Shown here one piece after another: positions 7,898 to 15,592 of a stretch of 64,000 nt of DNA. The position numbers and the translations under genes were made by a program. Below the pieces are notes generated by a model that made no database searches, had not been told where the DNA came from, and saw only the letters and a program-made list of their open reading frames with translations. Source of the stretch: Microbulbifer sp. TB1203 (GTDB lineage: Bacteria > Pseudomonadota > Gammaproteobacteria > Pseudomonadales > Cellvibrionaceae); NCBI RefSeq assembly GCF_030997045.1, contig NZ_CP116899.1, forward strand, positions 620,001 to 684,000, given 5' to 3'. Position 1 is the stretch's first letter; every line of letters starts with the position of its first letter.

Positions 7898-7938
7898 AAA
7901 ACCGCGCGCTTGGCGAGCACTGCTCGCCGCGCGGTTTT
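7898..7938. terminator. Bidirectional hairpin terminator candidate
   Basis: Inverted repeat with arms AAAACCGCGCG and CGCGCGGTTTT enclosing an inner GGCGAGC-ACT-GCTCGCC hairpin. It ends in T on both strands and lies between the convergent porin and RNA methyltransferase genes, a position suited to bidirectional termination. Confidence 0.55.
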
Positions 7939-8009
7939 GCGAAGCACGTCCCTGTGCTTCGCCCTTCGGGTCAGCTGAAGCTGACCAAAAGCGTTCCCGG
8001 CGCTTTTGT
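7939..8009. repeat. Isolated 71-bp multi-hairpin repeat unit
   Basis: A diverged first copy of the array unit, starting GCGAAGCACGTCCCTGTGC and ending CGCTTTTGT, with a few substitutions. It is separated from the main array by 92 bases containing GGCCAAGGATGGCC and CCATGG. Confidence 0.85.
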
Positions 8010-8101
8010 GCGACCGGCCAAGGATGGCCGGGCCGGCCAGCGCCCCATGGAAGGCTGCTCGCGAGTACCGCGCGTGTGACCACTACTCGCCGTGCAGTTT
8101 T

Positions 8102-8424
8102 GCGAAGCACATCCCTGTGCTTCGCCCTTCGGGTCAGCTGAAGCTGACCAAAAGCGTTCCCGACGCTTTTGTGCGAAGCACATCCCTGTGCTTCGCCCTT
8201 CGGGTCAGCTGAAGCTGACCAAAAGCGTTCCCGACGCTTTTGTGCGAAGCACATCCCTGTGCTTCGCCCTTCGGGTCAGCTGAAGCTGACCAAAAGCGTT
8301 CCCGACGCTTTTGTGCGAAGCACATCCCTGTGCTTCGCCCTTCGGGTCAGCTGAAGCTGACCAAAAGCGTTCCCGACGCTTTTGTGCGAAGCACGTCCCT
8401 GTGCTTCGCCCTTCGGGTCAGCTG
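8102..8424. repeat. 71-bp tandem repeat array, about 4.5 units
   Basis: Units start at 8102, 8173, 8244, 8315 and 8386; the last stops after 39 bases. Each unit carries several self-complementary parts: GCGAAGCAC/GTGCTTCGC (9-bp stem), CCCTTCGGG, GTCAGC/GCTGAC, and AAAAGCG/CGCTTTT. The units are nearly identical, so the array is recent or actively homogenised. It is not a CRISPR, because there are no unique spacers. Confidence 0.92.
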
Positions 8425-8467
8425 CCGGAATATTACGGCGTTGCCGGGTTTCGAGGTGGGATAGGGA

Positions 8468-9235
8468 TTACAACTGGTGCCGAAAGCTGATCAGCGCTGC
8501 GGTAACTGCAACGTTGAGGCTTTCGACACCGTTGCGCATGGGGATGCGCAGCCTGTGGGTGCAGGTTTTGGCGGTGGCGTCGCTGACACCGCGGGTTTCG
8601 TTGCCGAGTACGAAAACCGTGGCTTCGCCGCCGTTTAGTTCCCCCAGGGTATCTTTGGCATGGGAGCTGAGGGCGCAGATGCGCGCGCCGGTTCTGGCGA
8701 ATTCCGCCAGGGTGGGAGCGAGATCGTCACAGCGCAGCAGGCGCGTTTTGAACAGGGTGCCGACGCTGGCTTTGATGACCAGTGGATCTATCTGCGCGCA
8801 GCCCTTGCTCGGCAGGATAATGCCATCGATGCCACCGGCACAGGCGGAGCGGATAATCATGCCGAGGTTTTGCGGGTTGGTAATGCCGTCCAGGGCGAGC
8901 AGCTCATAGGGTTTGTCTGCGGTGCGCAAAAATTCCTCCGCCCTGCCGTAGTGGGGCAGGGCCAGGTCCAGGGCCACGCCCTGGTCCTGCCGCGCGTTCT
9001 TGGAAATCCGGGAGAGCCCCTTGCGGTCCCAGTAGGCGATTTCGATGCGCCGCTCATTCGCCAGTTGTTCGATACGAGTGATCAACTGGTCGCGACGGTT
9101 GCTTTCCGCCAGGTGCAGCTTGTGTGCCGGCAGGGTCAGGTCTTCCAGTGCCTCCAGCACTGGCTTGCGTCCGTAGATGGTGAGCAGGCTGTCGTAGAAA
9201 GCGCGCTTTTTGAGGTACTCGGGAGAATCTTTCAC
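8468..9235 (-). CDS. SpoU/TrmH-family RNA 2'-O-methyltransferase
   Basis: SAM-dependent RNA methyltransferase of the SPOUT fold, 255 aa. All three SpoU motifs are present: NPQNLGMIIRSA (motif 1), VLGNETRGVS (motif 2) and IPMRNGVESLNVAVTAAL (motif 3, in the trefoil knot). An N-terminal substrate-binding region (about residues 15-85) resembles the L30e-like domain of RlmB-type enzymes. The exact rRNA or tRNA target is not shown. The start is GTG and overlaps the stop of the upstream DUF2520 gene (GTGA), so the pair is translationally coupled. Confidence 0.85.
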   Translation of the reverse strand: MKDSPEYLKKRAFYDSLLTIYGRKPVLEALEDLTLPAHKLHLAESNRRDQLITRIEQLANERRIEIAYWDRKGLSRISKNARQDQGVALDLALPHYGRAEEFLRTADKPYELLALDGITNPQNLGMIIRSACAGGIDGIILPSKGCAQIDPLVIKASVGTLFKTRLLRCDDLAPTLAEFARTGARICALSSHAKDTLGELNGGEATVFVLGNETRGVSDATAKTCTHRLRIPMRNGVESLNVAVTAALISFRHQL

Positions 9236-10104
9236 CGGGGTGGTTCACTCAGTAAATCGATCAATTGTTCGGCCAGAGGCCCGGGCAGTTGATTGTGCCG
9301 GGCCAATTCCACACAGGCGAGGCCCAGTTGGCGGTAGCACTGGGCCAGTTGTGTATCGGTTTGTGCCAGCGCAGCCAGCTGCCTGCGCACCGTATCCACG
9401 TCGCCTCGCGCAATGGGGCCGGTGAGGGATTGCTCCGGGCCCATTGCCATATTGTTCCCGGCAGTCTGCAGCACTATGGGCTTGAGCAGTTCCAGTGCCC
9501 GTTCCCGCTCGATACCGGCGGCGGAGAATGTACGCAGACTCAGATCCACCAGCGCAGTGAGGTAATTGCAGGCGAATACCGAGCCGGCGTGATAAAGAGC
9601 TTTTTTGCTGCTGTCGATGGTGAGCAGTTCGCAGTCGAGGGCGGTGAAGGCGCGCTGCAACAATTCGATTGCGGGCCGGTCCCCCTCCAGCGCCACGGTA
9701 CTGCCGGCGAGGCTGCCCAGGGATTTTTCCGGATCGGCAAAACTGTGCACCGGATGGGTGCTGGCGATTGCCGCCGGCCGGCAGGGGGACAGGATTTCCG
9801 AACCGAGTGCGCCGCTGCAGTGAAAAACCACGGCGTTGTCCCTGTCGTTCAATCGGGGACCCAGCTGCTCGGCAACTCCGGCGATCTGCCGGTCGCCGGT
9901 GGCGATCAGCCAGCAGTCTGCATTTTCCATCGTTCCGATGGAATCGCAAACCCTGCCGGCGCCAATAAAGTTCCGCGCCGTTTCGGCGCTCTGTGGCGAG
10001 TGATTGCAGATGGACTGAATCCGGAAGAATCCCCGCTGCTGCCACAGGCGGCCGAGAGTCCGGCCCAGTCTGCCGGCGCCGATAATATTGAGAGTCAAGG
10101 ACAT
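9232..10104 (-). CDS. Rossmann-fold / DUF2520 protein
   Basis: Protein of 290 aa. It has an N-terminal Rossmann domain with dinucleotide motif IIGAGRLGRTLG (residues about 8-19) and a helical C-terminal DUF2520 domain (about residues 130-270), the same layout as 6-phosphogluconate or pyrroline-5-carboxylate reductase-like enzymes. Typical motifs are HCSGALGSEIL, THPVHSFADP and HAGSVFACNYLTAL. It probably uses NAD(P)H, but its substrate is unknown. It overlaps the methyltransferase gene by 4 bp. Confidence in the family is high and in the function low. Confidence 0.85.
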   Translation of the reverse strand: MSLTLNIIGAGRLGRTLGRLWQQRGFFRIQSICNHSPQSAETARNFIGAGRVCDSIGTMENADCWLIATGDRQIAGVAEQLGPRLNDRDNAVVFHCSGALGSEILSPCRPAAIASTHPVHSFADPEKSLGSLAGSTVALEGDRPAIELLQRAFTALDCELLTIDSSKKALYHAGSVFACNYLTALVDLSLRTFSAAGIERERALELLKPIVLQTAGNNMAMGPEQSLTGPIARGDVDTVRRQLAALAQTDTQLAQCYRQLGLACVELARHNQLPGPLAEQLIDLLSEPPR

Positions 10105-10152
10105 CGGCTAACGCGCACCTGAAAAATGGTTTGATATTGGCAATGGGTCCTT

Positions 10153-10235
10153 GTGGGATGGGCAAGGAGCGAAGCGACGTGCTCACCACAAAGTGCCGTA
10201 AAAAACGATGGGCACACTCGCTTTGCCCATGCTAC
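10153..10235. repeat. Family B palindromic repeat (GATGGGCA type)
   Basis: Inverted ends GTGGGATGGGCAAGG and CTTTGCCCATGCTAC, with an inner GATGGGCACACTCG arm. It lies between pdxJ and the DUF2520 gene. Related copies occur at 18648-18681 and 23446-23519. Confidence 0.7.
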
Positions 10236-10256
10236 AGCCACGCTTATAAAAATTAA

Positions 10257-11015
10257 TTAATTGCCGCTTAGGCAATTGAGATAGGCGGTGACCGCATTGT
10301 CCAGCCCCATACTGATGGCGTCCACGGTCAGTGCATGACCGATGGAAACTTCCTGCAGGCCGGGCAGGGTGCGGTAACGGGGCAGGTTGATCAGGTTGAG
10401 GTCGTGGCCGGCGTTGACTCCCAGCCCTAACTGGCGCGCGTGTTCCGCGGCGGCACTGTGGGCGGCGAAAATAGCGTCGATATCGCCGGACTGGTGGGCC
10501 ACTGCTTCGGCGTAGGGGCCGGTATAGAGTTCGATCCGGTCTGCGCCCACTTCCCGTGCCAGTGTTATCTGTTCCAGATCCGGGTCCATAAACAGGCTTA
10601 CGCGGACTTTGGCCGCCTTCAGTTCGGCGATTATCGGCTTCAGGCGGACACCGTCGCGTTTGAGGTCGAAACCGTGGTCGGACGTGAGTTGATCGTTGCT
10701 GTCCGGCACCAGGGTGCACTGGTCCGGCCGGGTTTCCAGCACCAGCGGGATCAGTCCCGGGTAGTCTTTCAGGGGTATGGCAAAGGGGTTGCCCTCGACA
10801 TTGAATTCGATCCCCTCGCGGCTCCGGCACAGTTCGGCCAGCTCGCGCACGTCACCGGGTCGGATATGGCGCTGGTCCGGGCGCGGGTGCACGGTCAGGC
10901 CCTGGGCGCCGGCGTCGAGACACACACGGCCGTGGGCGACCACGTCCGGATAGTTACCCTCGCGGGAATTGCGGATCAGCGCGATTTTATTGAGATTGAC
11001 ACTGAGGGCTATCAC
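10257..11015 (-). CDS. pdxJ: Pyridoxine 5'-phosphate synthase
   Basis: Final ring-closing enzyme of DXP-dependent vitamin B6 synthesis; it condenses 1-deoxyxylulose 5-phosphate with 3-amino-1-hydroxyacetone phosphate. It has 252 aa, the usual length. Family motifs: VNLNKIALIRNSR at the start, TVHPRPDQRHI, EFNVEGNP with a catalytic Glu, RVSLFMDPD, and NAGHDLN with a catalytic His near the C-terminus. The start is GTG at 11015-11013, two bases after the stop of the cyclophilin gene. Its DXP precursor also feeds dxr in this window. Confidence 0.95.
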   Translation of the reverse strand: MIALSVNLNKIALIRNSREGNYPDVVAHGRVCLDAGAQGLTVHPRPDQRHIRPGDVRELAELCRSREGIEFNVEGNPFAIPLKDYPGLIPLVLETRPDQCTLVPDSNDQLTSDHGFDLKRDGVRLKPIIAELKAAKVRVSLFMDPDLEQITLAREVGADRIELYTGPYAEAVAHQSGDIDAIFAAHSAAAEHARQLGLGVNAGHDLNLINLPRYRTLPGLQEVSIGHALTVDAISMGLDNAVTAYLNCLSGN

Positions 11016-11017
11016 CG

Positions 11018-11602
11018 TTATTCCCCTTTGTTGCCGTCCGCTTCCGGGCTTTGCTTCAGGCGTGTTGCCTTCAGTATGCGCACGGGGGTATTGGGTGCGG
11101 CGGGGAAGGCCCGGTAGAGGCCGCGGGGTTCGGCGACTATCTTGTCCACCACATCCATCCCCTTAACAACTTTGCCGAAAACGGTGTAGCCGGGTTTGTC
11201 CTTTTGCGCATCCAGGTGGCCGTTGTTCACCAGGTTGATAAAGAACTGTGCGGTGGCGCTGTCCGGGTCATTCAGGCGGGCCATGGCAACGGTACCGCGC
11301 AGGTTCTGGAGGCCGTTGGCGGACTCGTTGGCCACCGGCTCCCGGGTTTCCTTTTTCTGGAAATCGAAAGTCAATCCGCCGGTCTGGACCATAAAGCCCG
11401 GGATCACCCGGTGGAAAATCACCCCGTTGTAGAAGCCGCTGTCCACATAGGCGAGGAAGTTCTCCACCGTGGCCGGCGCCTTGTCTTTATAGAGTTCCAA
11501 CTGGATGCCGCCGAGGTCGGTTTGCAGTTCCACCTGAGGGTTTTCGGCAAGCACCGGCAGGCTGAGAAAGCCGGTTAAAAGTGCCGCGAAGAATACACGC
11601 AT
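11018..11602 (-). CDS. ppiA: Periplasmic peptidyl-prolyl cis-trans isomerase, cyclophilin type
   Basis: Cyclophilin of 194 aa with signal peptide MRVFFAALLTGFLSLPVLA, so probably periplasmic. Conserved active-site motifs are FHRVIPGFMVQTGG (catalytic Arg and Phe) and ATAQFFINLVNN. It catalyses proline isomerisation during folding of exported proteins. The fold ends with GYTVFGKVVKGMDVVDKI, as in PpiA. It is the first gene of a compact pair with pdxJ (2-bp spacing). Assignment as PpiA rather than another cyclophilin rests on the signal peptide and length. Confidence 0.9.
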   Translation of the reverse strand: MRVFFAALLTGFLSLPVLAENPQVELQTDLGGIQLELYKDKAPATVENFLAYVDSGFYNGVIFHRVIPGFMVQTGGLTFDFQKKETREPVANESANGLQNLRGTVAMARLNDPDSATAQFFINLVNNGHLDAQKDKPGYTVFGKVVKGMDVVDKIVAEPRGLYRAFPAAPNTPVRILKATRLKQSPEADGNKGE

Positions 11603-11637
11603 CGTCCATGCTCCCTGTTTTATGCTGTTACCGGATG

Positions 11638-11683
11638 GCGGGCCTGCGGCCCGCTTGCGGAGCTGGAACTCCGCGGTGCCGGA
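11638..11683. repeat. Family D double-hairpin repeat
   Basis: Contains hairpins GCGGGCCTGCGGCCCGC and GCGGAGCTGGAACTCCGC. It lies immediately downstream of the SH3-protein gene. A second copy is at 25048-25093 next to dapD. Both share the flank ATTGATTCCG, which includes the gene stop TGA. A third copy is nested at about 46191-46230. Confidence 0.8.
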
Positions 11684-11684
11684 A

Positions 11685-12371
11685 TCAATTGGCCCATTCG
11701 GAGCGCCGCCGGCGCGGGCGCAGGTGCGGGGCTATCATGGCCAGGATAGCACCCAGGCCGACGGACAGGGCGCCGTACATATACCACTTCTGGGTATCAC
11801 TGCCGGAGAGGCGCTGGATTTCCGCCTCTGCCATTATCTGTTCCTGCTTCAGAAGTTCGTGTTGATGCAGCAGTTTCTGGTGGCGTTGGTTGAGCGCCAC
11901 TGCGTCTGCAGAGAGGGCTTTCAGCTCCTTCAATTCTTTTTCCAGTTGCTGGGATTTTTCCTGCGCTGTCTGTAACGCGGTGACCAGCTTGTGGTTTTCC
12001 CCTTCCAGGCGGCGGACTTCTCCGCCCAGGTTGCCTTCCATTTTCTCGAAGCGCGCCAGGTTAGCCTCCGCTCGCTGCAGCTTGATTTCTGCCACCGGTT
12101 CCGCAACCAGGTACTGGCGGGGCACCCAGCCCTCTTCGCCGCCGGGGATGCGCACCCGCGACCAGCCGTCTTCCGGGGCGTCTTCCAGCAGGGTCAATTT
12201 GGTACCGCTGGGCAGGCCGCGGTGCAGGATACGAAATTCGTTGCCTTTGCCCGAGCGCATGGGAACGTGCAGCTCGTCGGTGATATAGCGAGTGCTGCCA
12301 GTCTGTGCGACGGTGAAGGTGCTGGCGGCGAGCAGTGCAGCCGCGGCCATGCCTGTCAGTTTGTTCATCAT
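11685..12371 (-). CDS. SH3-domain, coiled-coil membrane-anchored protein (TIGR04211-like)
   Basis: Protein of 228 aa starting from the MMNKLTG start, which begins a clear signal peptide ending TFTVAQ; longer upstream starts would bury it. A bacterial SH3 domain follows (about residues 30-85, motifs VPMRSGKGNEFRIL and GWVPRQYL), then a coiled coil (about 90-180) and a C-terminal membrane helix (GALSVGLGAILAMIAPHL) with a basic tail. This matches the widespread YgiM/TIGR04211 layout. Its role is probably structural in the periplasm; exact function unknown. The stop lies beside a family D repeat. Confidence 0.8.
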   Translation of the reverse strand: MMNKLTGMAAAALLAASTFTVAQTGSTRYITDELHVPMRSGKGNEFRILHRGLPSGTKLTLLEDAPEDGWSRVRIPGGEEGWVPRQYLVAEPVAEIKLQRAEANLARFEKMEGNLGGEVRRLEGENHKLVTALQTAQEKSQQLEKELKELKALSADAVALNQRHQKLLHQHELLKQEQIMAEAEIQRLSGSDTQKWYMYGALSVGLGAILAMIAPHLRPRRRRSEWAN

Positions 12372-12411
12372 TTCTGATACAGCTTTTTTATCGGTTAAAA
12401 GTGTTTTCGGT

Positions 12412-12711
12412 TTATGGGAGTACGGCTTTGAATGGCTTGACCACCACGGAGGCGTAGACACCGGCGCTGACATAGGGGTCTGCATCGGCCCAGGCTCTGG
12501 CGTCTTCCAGCGAGGGAAATTCCGCTACCACCAGGCTGCCGCTAAAGCCGGCTTCGCCGGGGTCTTCGCTGTCCACCGCCGGGTGGGGACCGGCGAGGAG
12601 CAGGCGTCCCTCGTCTTTCAGGCGGTTGAGGCGGGCCAGGTGGTCGGGCCGCGCGCCTTTGCGCAGTGCCAGACTGTTGTCGACGTCTTCACTGATAATG
12701 GCGTACCACAT
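12412..12711 (-). CDS. yciI: YciI-family protein
   Basis: Small protein of 99 aa with the ferredoxin-like YCII fold. It starts MWYAIISEDVDNSL, followed by RPDHLARLNRLKDEGRLLLAGP, and has the conserved Asp/His pattern of the family. E. coli YciI has unknown physiological function; some relatives are dehalogenase-like. In E. coli and Pseudomonas it sits near the yciB/septation and rluB region, as here. Confidence 0.88.
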   Translation of the reverse strand: MWYAIISEDVDNSLALRKGARPDHLARLNRLKDEGRLLLAGPHPAVDSEDPGEAGFSGSLVVAEFPSLEDARAWADADPYVSAGVYASVVVKPFKAVLP

Positions 12712-12749
12712 ATTTATATCTTTTGCTCTTATTTATGTCTTTTGTCGGT

Positions 12750-13493
12750 TTATTGCTGGACCATGATTTCTTCCAGCTTCAACCCGGTCAGCTTGCCGAT
12801 CCGGCGAAACAGAAAAATCAGCACCAGCATCAATATAGCGGTGGCCGGCAGGGCGATCACCGGGAAACTGAGCGCGGTCATTTTGCCCAGTTCCTCGTTG
12901 AAGGCCTCGGTGCCGGGGGGGCTCTGCAGCAGCACCTTGGCCAGTATGTAATTCAGTGTGGAGGATAGGAAGAAAGAGCACGCAATCATCCAGGAGGCCT
13001 GCTGCAGGGTGCGCTCGAAGGCGCTCTCGGTGCCTCTGTTGGCAAGGGCGCGGGCGATTTTGCCGGTGTCGAGGATTCGGTCGTTGTACAGCAGGGTCTT
13101 CACCAGTGGCCAGCGGGTATAGAGGGAGGCCACGGTGGCGATCCCAAGCAGGCCGGGGATAGCGGCCTCTTTGACCGCAATATATTCGGCGTCCAGTTCC
13201 AGCAGGCTGATGCCGCCGGTGAGCAGGACACTGACAGTGCCCAGGGCGGAAAAGAAATTGATCTTGCCGGACCGGTACAGGTCGTGCAGGCCGTAAAGCA
13301 GCGGAAACGCCAGCGCCACCACGATGGCCCACTTGGTGCCCAGCCAGTTGTCGCCGGACAGTTTGGTGAGAATCAGCGTGGGAATGACGATATTGATCAG
13401 CAGATTGGCCAGAAGGCTTTCTTTCTTCGGCTGAAGGCTCTCTTTCTTCGGCTTCTGCTCAGTCGCTGCGGTGGTCGGGTTGGTTTCGGTCAT
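12750..13493 (-). CDS. VC0807-like integral membrane protein
   Basis: Polytopic inner-membrane protein of 247 aa. It has a charged N-terminus containing a short duplication (KKESLQPKKESL) and about six hydrophobic segments. Recognisable family stretches are LINIVIPTLILTKLSG, WAIVVALAFPLLYGLHDL and LLGIATVASLYTRWPLV. I recognise the VC0807-type family, whose function is unknown. It occupies the place where related genomes carry the intracellular septation protein yciB/ispZ, between yciI and rnm. Whether it replaces that protein is inference. Confidence 0.75.
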   Translation of the reverse strand: MTETNPTTAATEQKPKKESLQPKKESLLANLLINIVIPTLILTKLSGDNWLGTKWAIVVALAFPLLYGLHDLYRSGKINFFSALGTVSVLLTGGISLLELDAEYIAVKEAAIPGLLGIATVASLYTRWPLVKTLLYNDRILDTGKIARALANRGTESAFERTLQQASWMIACSFFLSSTLNYILAKVLLQSPPGTEAFNEELGKMTALSFPVIALPATAILMLVLIFLFRRIGKLTGLKLEEIMVQQ

Positions 13494-13651
13494 GCTCTGT
13501 TCCGGTGATAATGCCCCGCTATCCCTTACGATAGACTTCGGCTGACGATACCGCTGCCAGCGGTGAATGGGTCTCCCCGGTCGCTGTTCGACAGCGCTGC
13601 CGGGTAAACGTTCAAAGCGGGTGTAACCACCCGGAGGTAGTTATCCTGACT

Positions 13652-14509
13652 GTGACCACATATTCAGGTCTGGTGGACCTGCACTGCCACAGCACGGCAT
13701 CCGACGGTATTTTAAGTCCTGCACAGCTGGTGTCGAGGGCGAAATCCTGCGGTGTGACACTGTTGGCGCTCACCGACCACGATACGGTGGCGGGAGTGGC
13801 CGAGGCCCGAGAAGCCGGTGACCGGCTGGGTGTATCGGTTCTGCCGGGCATCGAGTTTTCCTCCCGCTGGGGGCGGCGCCAGGTACACATTATCGGGCTG
13901 GATATTGACCCGGCATCCACGGCGCTGCGGGACGCCATTGAGCTGCGCGACCGGCTGCGGGACGAGCGTGCGCGGAATATCGCCGCCAGGCTGGAAAAGC
14001 GGGGCTTTCCAGGCGCTCTGGAGGGCGCCCGGGCGCTGGCCGGCGGAGTGCTGGGCAGGCCCCACTTCGCCCGCTGGCTGGTGGCGAAGGGCCACGTGGA
14101 GGATATGGCGCAGGCTTTCAAGCGCTATCTGGGAGCGGGAAAAATGGGCGACGTGGTGGTGGACTGGCCAGAGCTCGCGGATACCATTGGCACTATCAAG
14201 GCAGCCGGTGGTGTCGCGGTGTTGGCCCACCCGCTCAAATACGGCCTGACGCGCACCCAGTTGCGGCGACTCCTGTCGGAGTTTCGGGACGCGGGGGGCG
14301 GCGCCGTGGAGTTGCTCTGTGGCCGCCAGAATCCGGTGCAGACCCGCGAACTGCACCAGTTACTGGATTTGGTGGCGGGGGAGGGCGGTGAACCCCTGCG
14401 CTGTTCCCTCGGCAGCGACTTCCACCAGCCGGACCAGCCCTGGCGCGAACTGGGCTGCGTGAGACTGCCTGAGGGCGTCGAGCCGGTATGGGCCATGCTG
14501 CGCGTTTAA
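13652..14509 (+). CDS. rnm: PHP-domain phosphoesterase, RNase AM (YciV/TrpH)
   Basis: 285-aa PHP metallophosphoesterase. Metal-binding motifs in order: DLHCHSTASDG, ALTDHDTVAG, PGIEFSS, HIIGL, RPHFA, AHPLKY and GSDFHQP. E. coli RNase AM (YciV) is a 5'-to-3' exonuclease that trims rRNA 5' ends and degrades oligonucleotides; relatives hydrolyse nucleoside 3',5'-bisphosphates. The start is GTG with a GGAGG-like site at 13633-13637. It is divergent from the membrane-protein gene and followed by yciO, as in E. coli. Confidence 0.9.
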   Translation: MTTYSGLVDLHCHSTASDGILSPAQLVSRAKSCGVTLLALTDHDTVAGVAEAREAGDRLGVSVLPGIEFSSRWGRRQVHIIGLDIDPASTALRDAIELRDRLRDERARNIAARLEKRGFPGALEGARALAGGVLGRPHFARWLVAKGHVEDMAQAFKRYLGAGKMGDVVVDWPELADTIGTIKAAGGVAVLAHPLKYGLTRTQLRRLLSEFRDAGGGAVELLCGRQNPVQTRELHQLLDLVAGEGGEPLRCSLGSDFHQPDQPWRELGCVRLPEGVEPVWAMLRV

Positions 14510-14510
14510 C

Positions 14511-14780
14511 TAGGGCCTGTCCACACTAAATTCGATGGCCGCGACGGAGGCCGTTTTTTCGCAAGGCAAGGCGCAGTGAGCGCCGTGTGGTCATTCCACA
14601 TAAGCGAACTGCAACGCAGCATTGCGGAAAAACGGCCCCGTCCCTTCGGGTTGCGCCCCAAAACGGGCCATGCGGCGTTGCTCGTCGCTCATTTAGCCGG
14701 CTAAACCACGCTCCTCGCGCCTTGCCTGGCCCGTTTTGGGGCGGCAACGCGGCTATCGAATTTAGTGTGGACAGGCCCTA
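14511..14780. mobile_element. 270-bp MITE with perfect 26-bp terminal inverted repeats
   Basis: Both ends read TAGGGCCTGTCCACACTAAA inward and stay identical for 26 bases, then GCCGCG continues after one mismatch. No coding capacity. The terminal TA on both sides is consistent with a TA target duplication, as made by IS630/Tc1-mariner elements. It lies between rnm and yciO. The rest of the gap (14781-14916) shows a GGCCAAGGACGGCC-type short palindrome and no gene. Confidence 0.88.
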
Positions 14781-14916
14781 ATACCGCTCGTTGCGCAGCA
14801 TGGCGCCCGGCCAAGGACGGCCAGGCTGGTGGATTCTCCATGGATGGCTGCTTGGCACGGTGCATTTGTGGCAGACTAGCACCTAGTTTCTTGAACAAGA
14901 TATTGGGGGCAATATA

Positions 14917-15540
14917 GTGGCGCAGTTTTTCCAGATTCATCCGGACAATCCCCAGGGGCGGCTGATCAGTCAGGCGGCAGATATTGTCGCCAGTGGCGGG
15001 GTGATCATCTTCCCCACAGACTCTGCCTACGCCATCGGCTGCCGGTTGGGGGAGAAGCTGGCTGTAGAGCGTATTCGCGCCATCCGCCAGTTGGACAAGC
15101 AGCACAACTTCACCCTGATGTGCCGCGACCTCTCGGAGCTGGCCAGCTACGCCAAGGTGGACAACCAGATGTTCCGCCTGCTCAAGAACCACACCCCCGG
15201 CCCCTACACCTTCATCATGCCCGCCACGGCCGAGGTGCCGCGCCGGCTGTTGCACCCCAAACGCAGGACCATAGGGCTAAGAGTGCCGGATAACGCCATC
15301 GTGCAGGCGCTGATCGAAGCCCTGGGTGAGCCGCTGATGAGCTGCAGCCTGATCATGCCCGGCGACAGCCAGCCGCTCACCGATCCCTACGATATCCGCG
15401 ACACCCTGGAGCACCAGGTGGAGCTGGTAATCGATGGCGGCTTCTGCGGCCTGGAGGCCACCACCGTAGTGGACCTCACCGGTGACGAACCGGAACTGGT
15501 GCGCGAGGGCTGCGGTGCCATCGATGAAATTATCGGTTGA
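14917..15540 (+). CDS. yciO: YciO/YrdC/Sua5-family protein
   Basis: 207-aa protein of the Sua5/YrdC/YciO fold, which binds ATP and, in Sua5/YrdC, makes threonylcarbamoyl-AMP for tRNA t6A. Motifs: GGVIIFPTDSAYAIGC, the KQHNFTLMCRD region, TPGPYTFIMPAT, RRTIGLRVPD, and a C-terminal DGGFCGLEATTVVDL. It is closest to YciO, whose exact role is less certain than that of YrdC. The start is GTG after a G-rich ribosome site. The neighbours rnm and scpA match conserved gammaproteobacterial order. Confidence 0.88.
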   Translation: MAQFFQIHPDNPQGRLISQAADIVASGGVIIFPTDSAYAIGCRLGEKLAVERIRAIRQLDKQHNFTLMCRDLSELASYAKVDNQMFRLLKNHTPGPYTFIMPATAEVPRRLLHPKRRTIGLRVPDNAIVQALIEALGEPLMSCSLIMPGDSQPLTDPYDIRDTLEHQVELVIDGGFCGLEATTVVDLTGDEPELVREGCGAIDEIIG

Positions 15541-15555
15541 AGCTGCGCACCTATG

Positions 15556-15561
15556 TATAAT
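15556..15561 (+). promoter_or_regulatory. Candidate -10 box for scpA
   Basis: A perfect TATAAT lies 31 bases before the scpA GTG. No strong -35 is seen at 17 bp spacing (TCGGTT at 15533-15538). AAGGTGGGG at 15580-15588 is the ribosome site. Confidence 0.45.
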
Positions 15562-15592
15562 CGCGCGTTTGCATTTTTGAAGGTGGGGCAGC

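Larger units (their letters stand above)
7659..8467. other. Non-coding region with AT-rich stretch and 71-bp repeat array
   Basis: This 809-base gap separates convergent genes. It holds an AT-rich stretch (about 7735-7835), a strong inverted repeat (7898-7938), one isolated 71-bp repeat (7939-8009), a linker, and then about 4.5 tandem 71-bp repeats (8102-8424). Short open frames in the array arise only from the repeat sequence and have no coding features. Confidence 0.75.

Noticed and set aside
7735..7900. Replication origin (AT-rich stretch with ATATCCACAG near 7878)
   Set aside because: Only one partial DnaA-box-like site, and no dnaA, dnaN, gidA or rpmH nearby.
8102..8424. CRISPR array
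   Set aside because: The units are contiguous and nearly identical with no unique spacers, and no cas genes are present.
8092..8464. Chain of short frames with the recurring peptide CASPFGSAEADQK
   Set aside because: They are translations of the 71-bp repeat in different frames, since 71 is not a multiple of 3. Not a protein repeat family.
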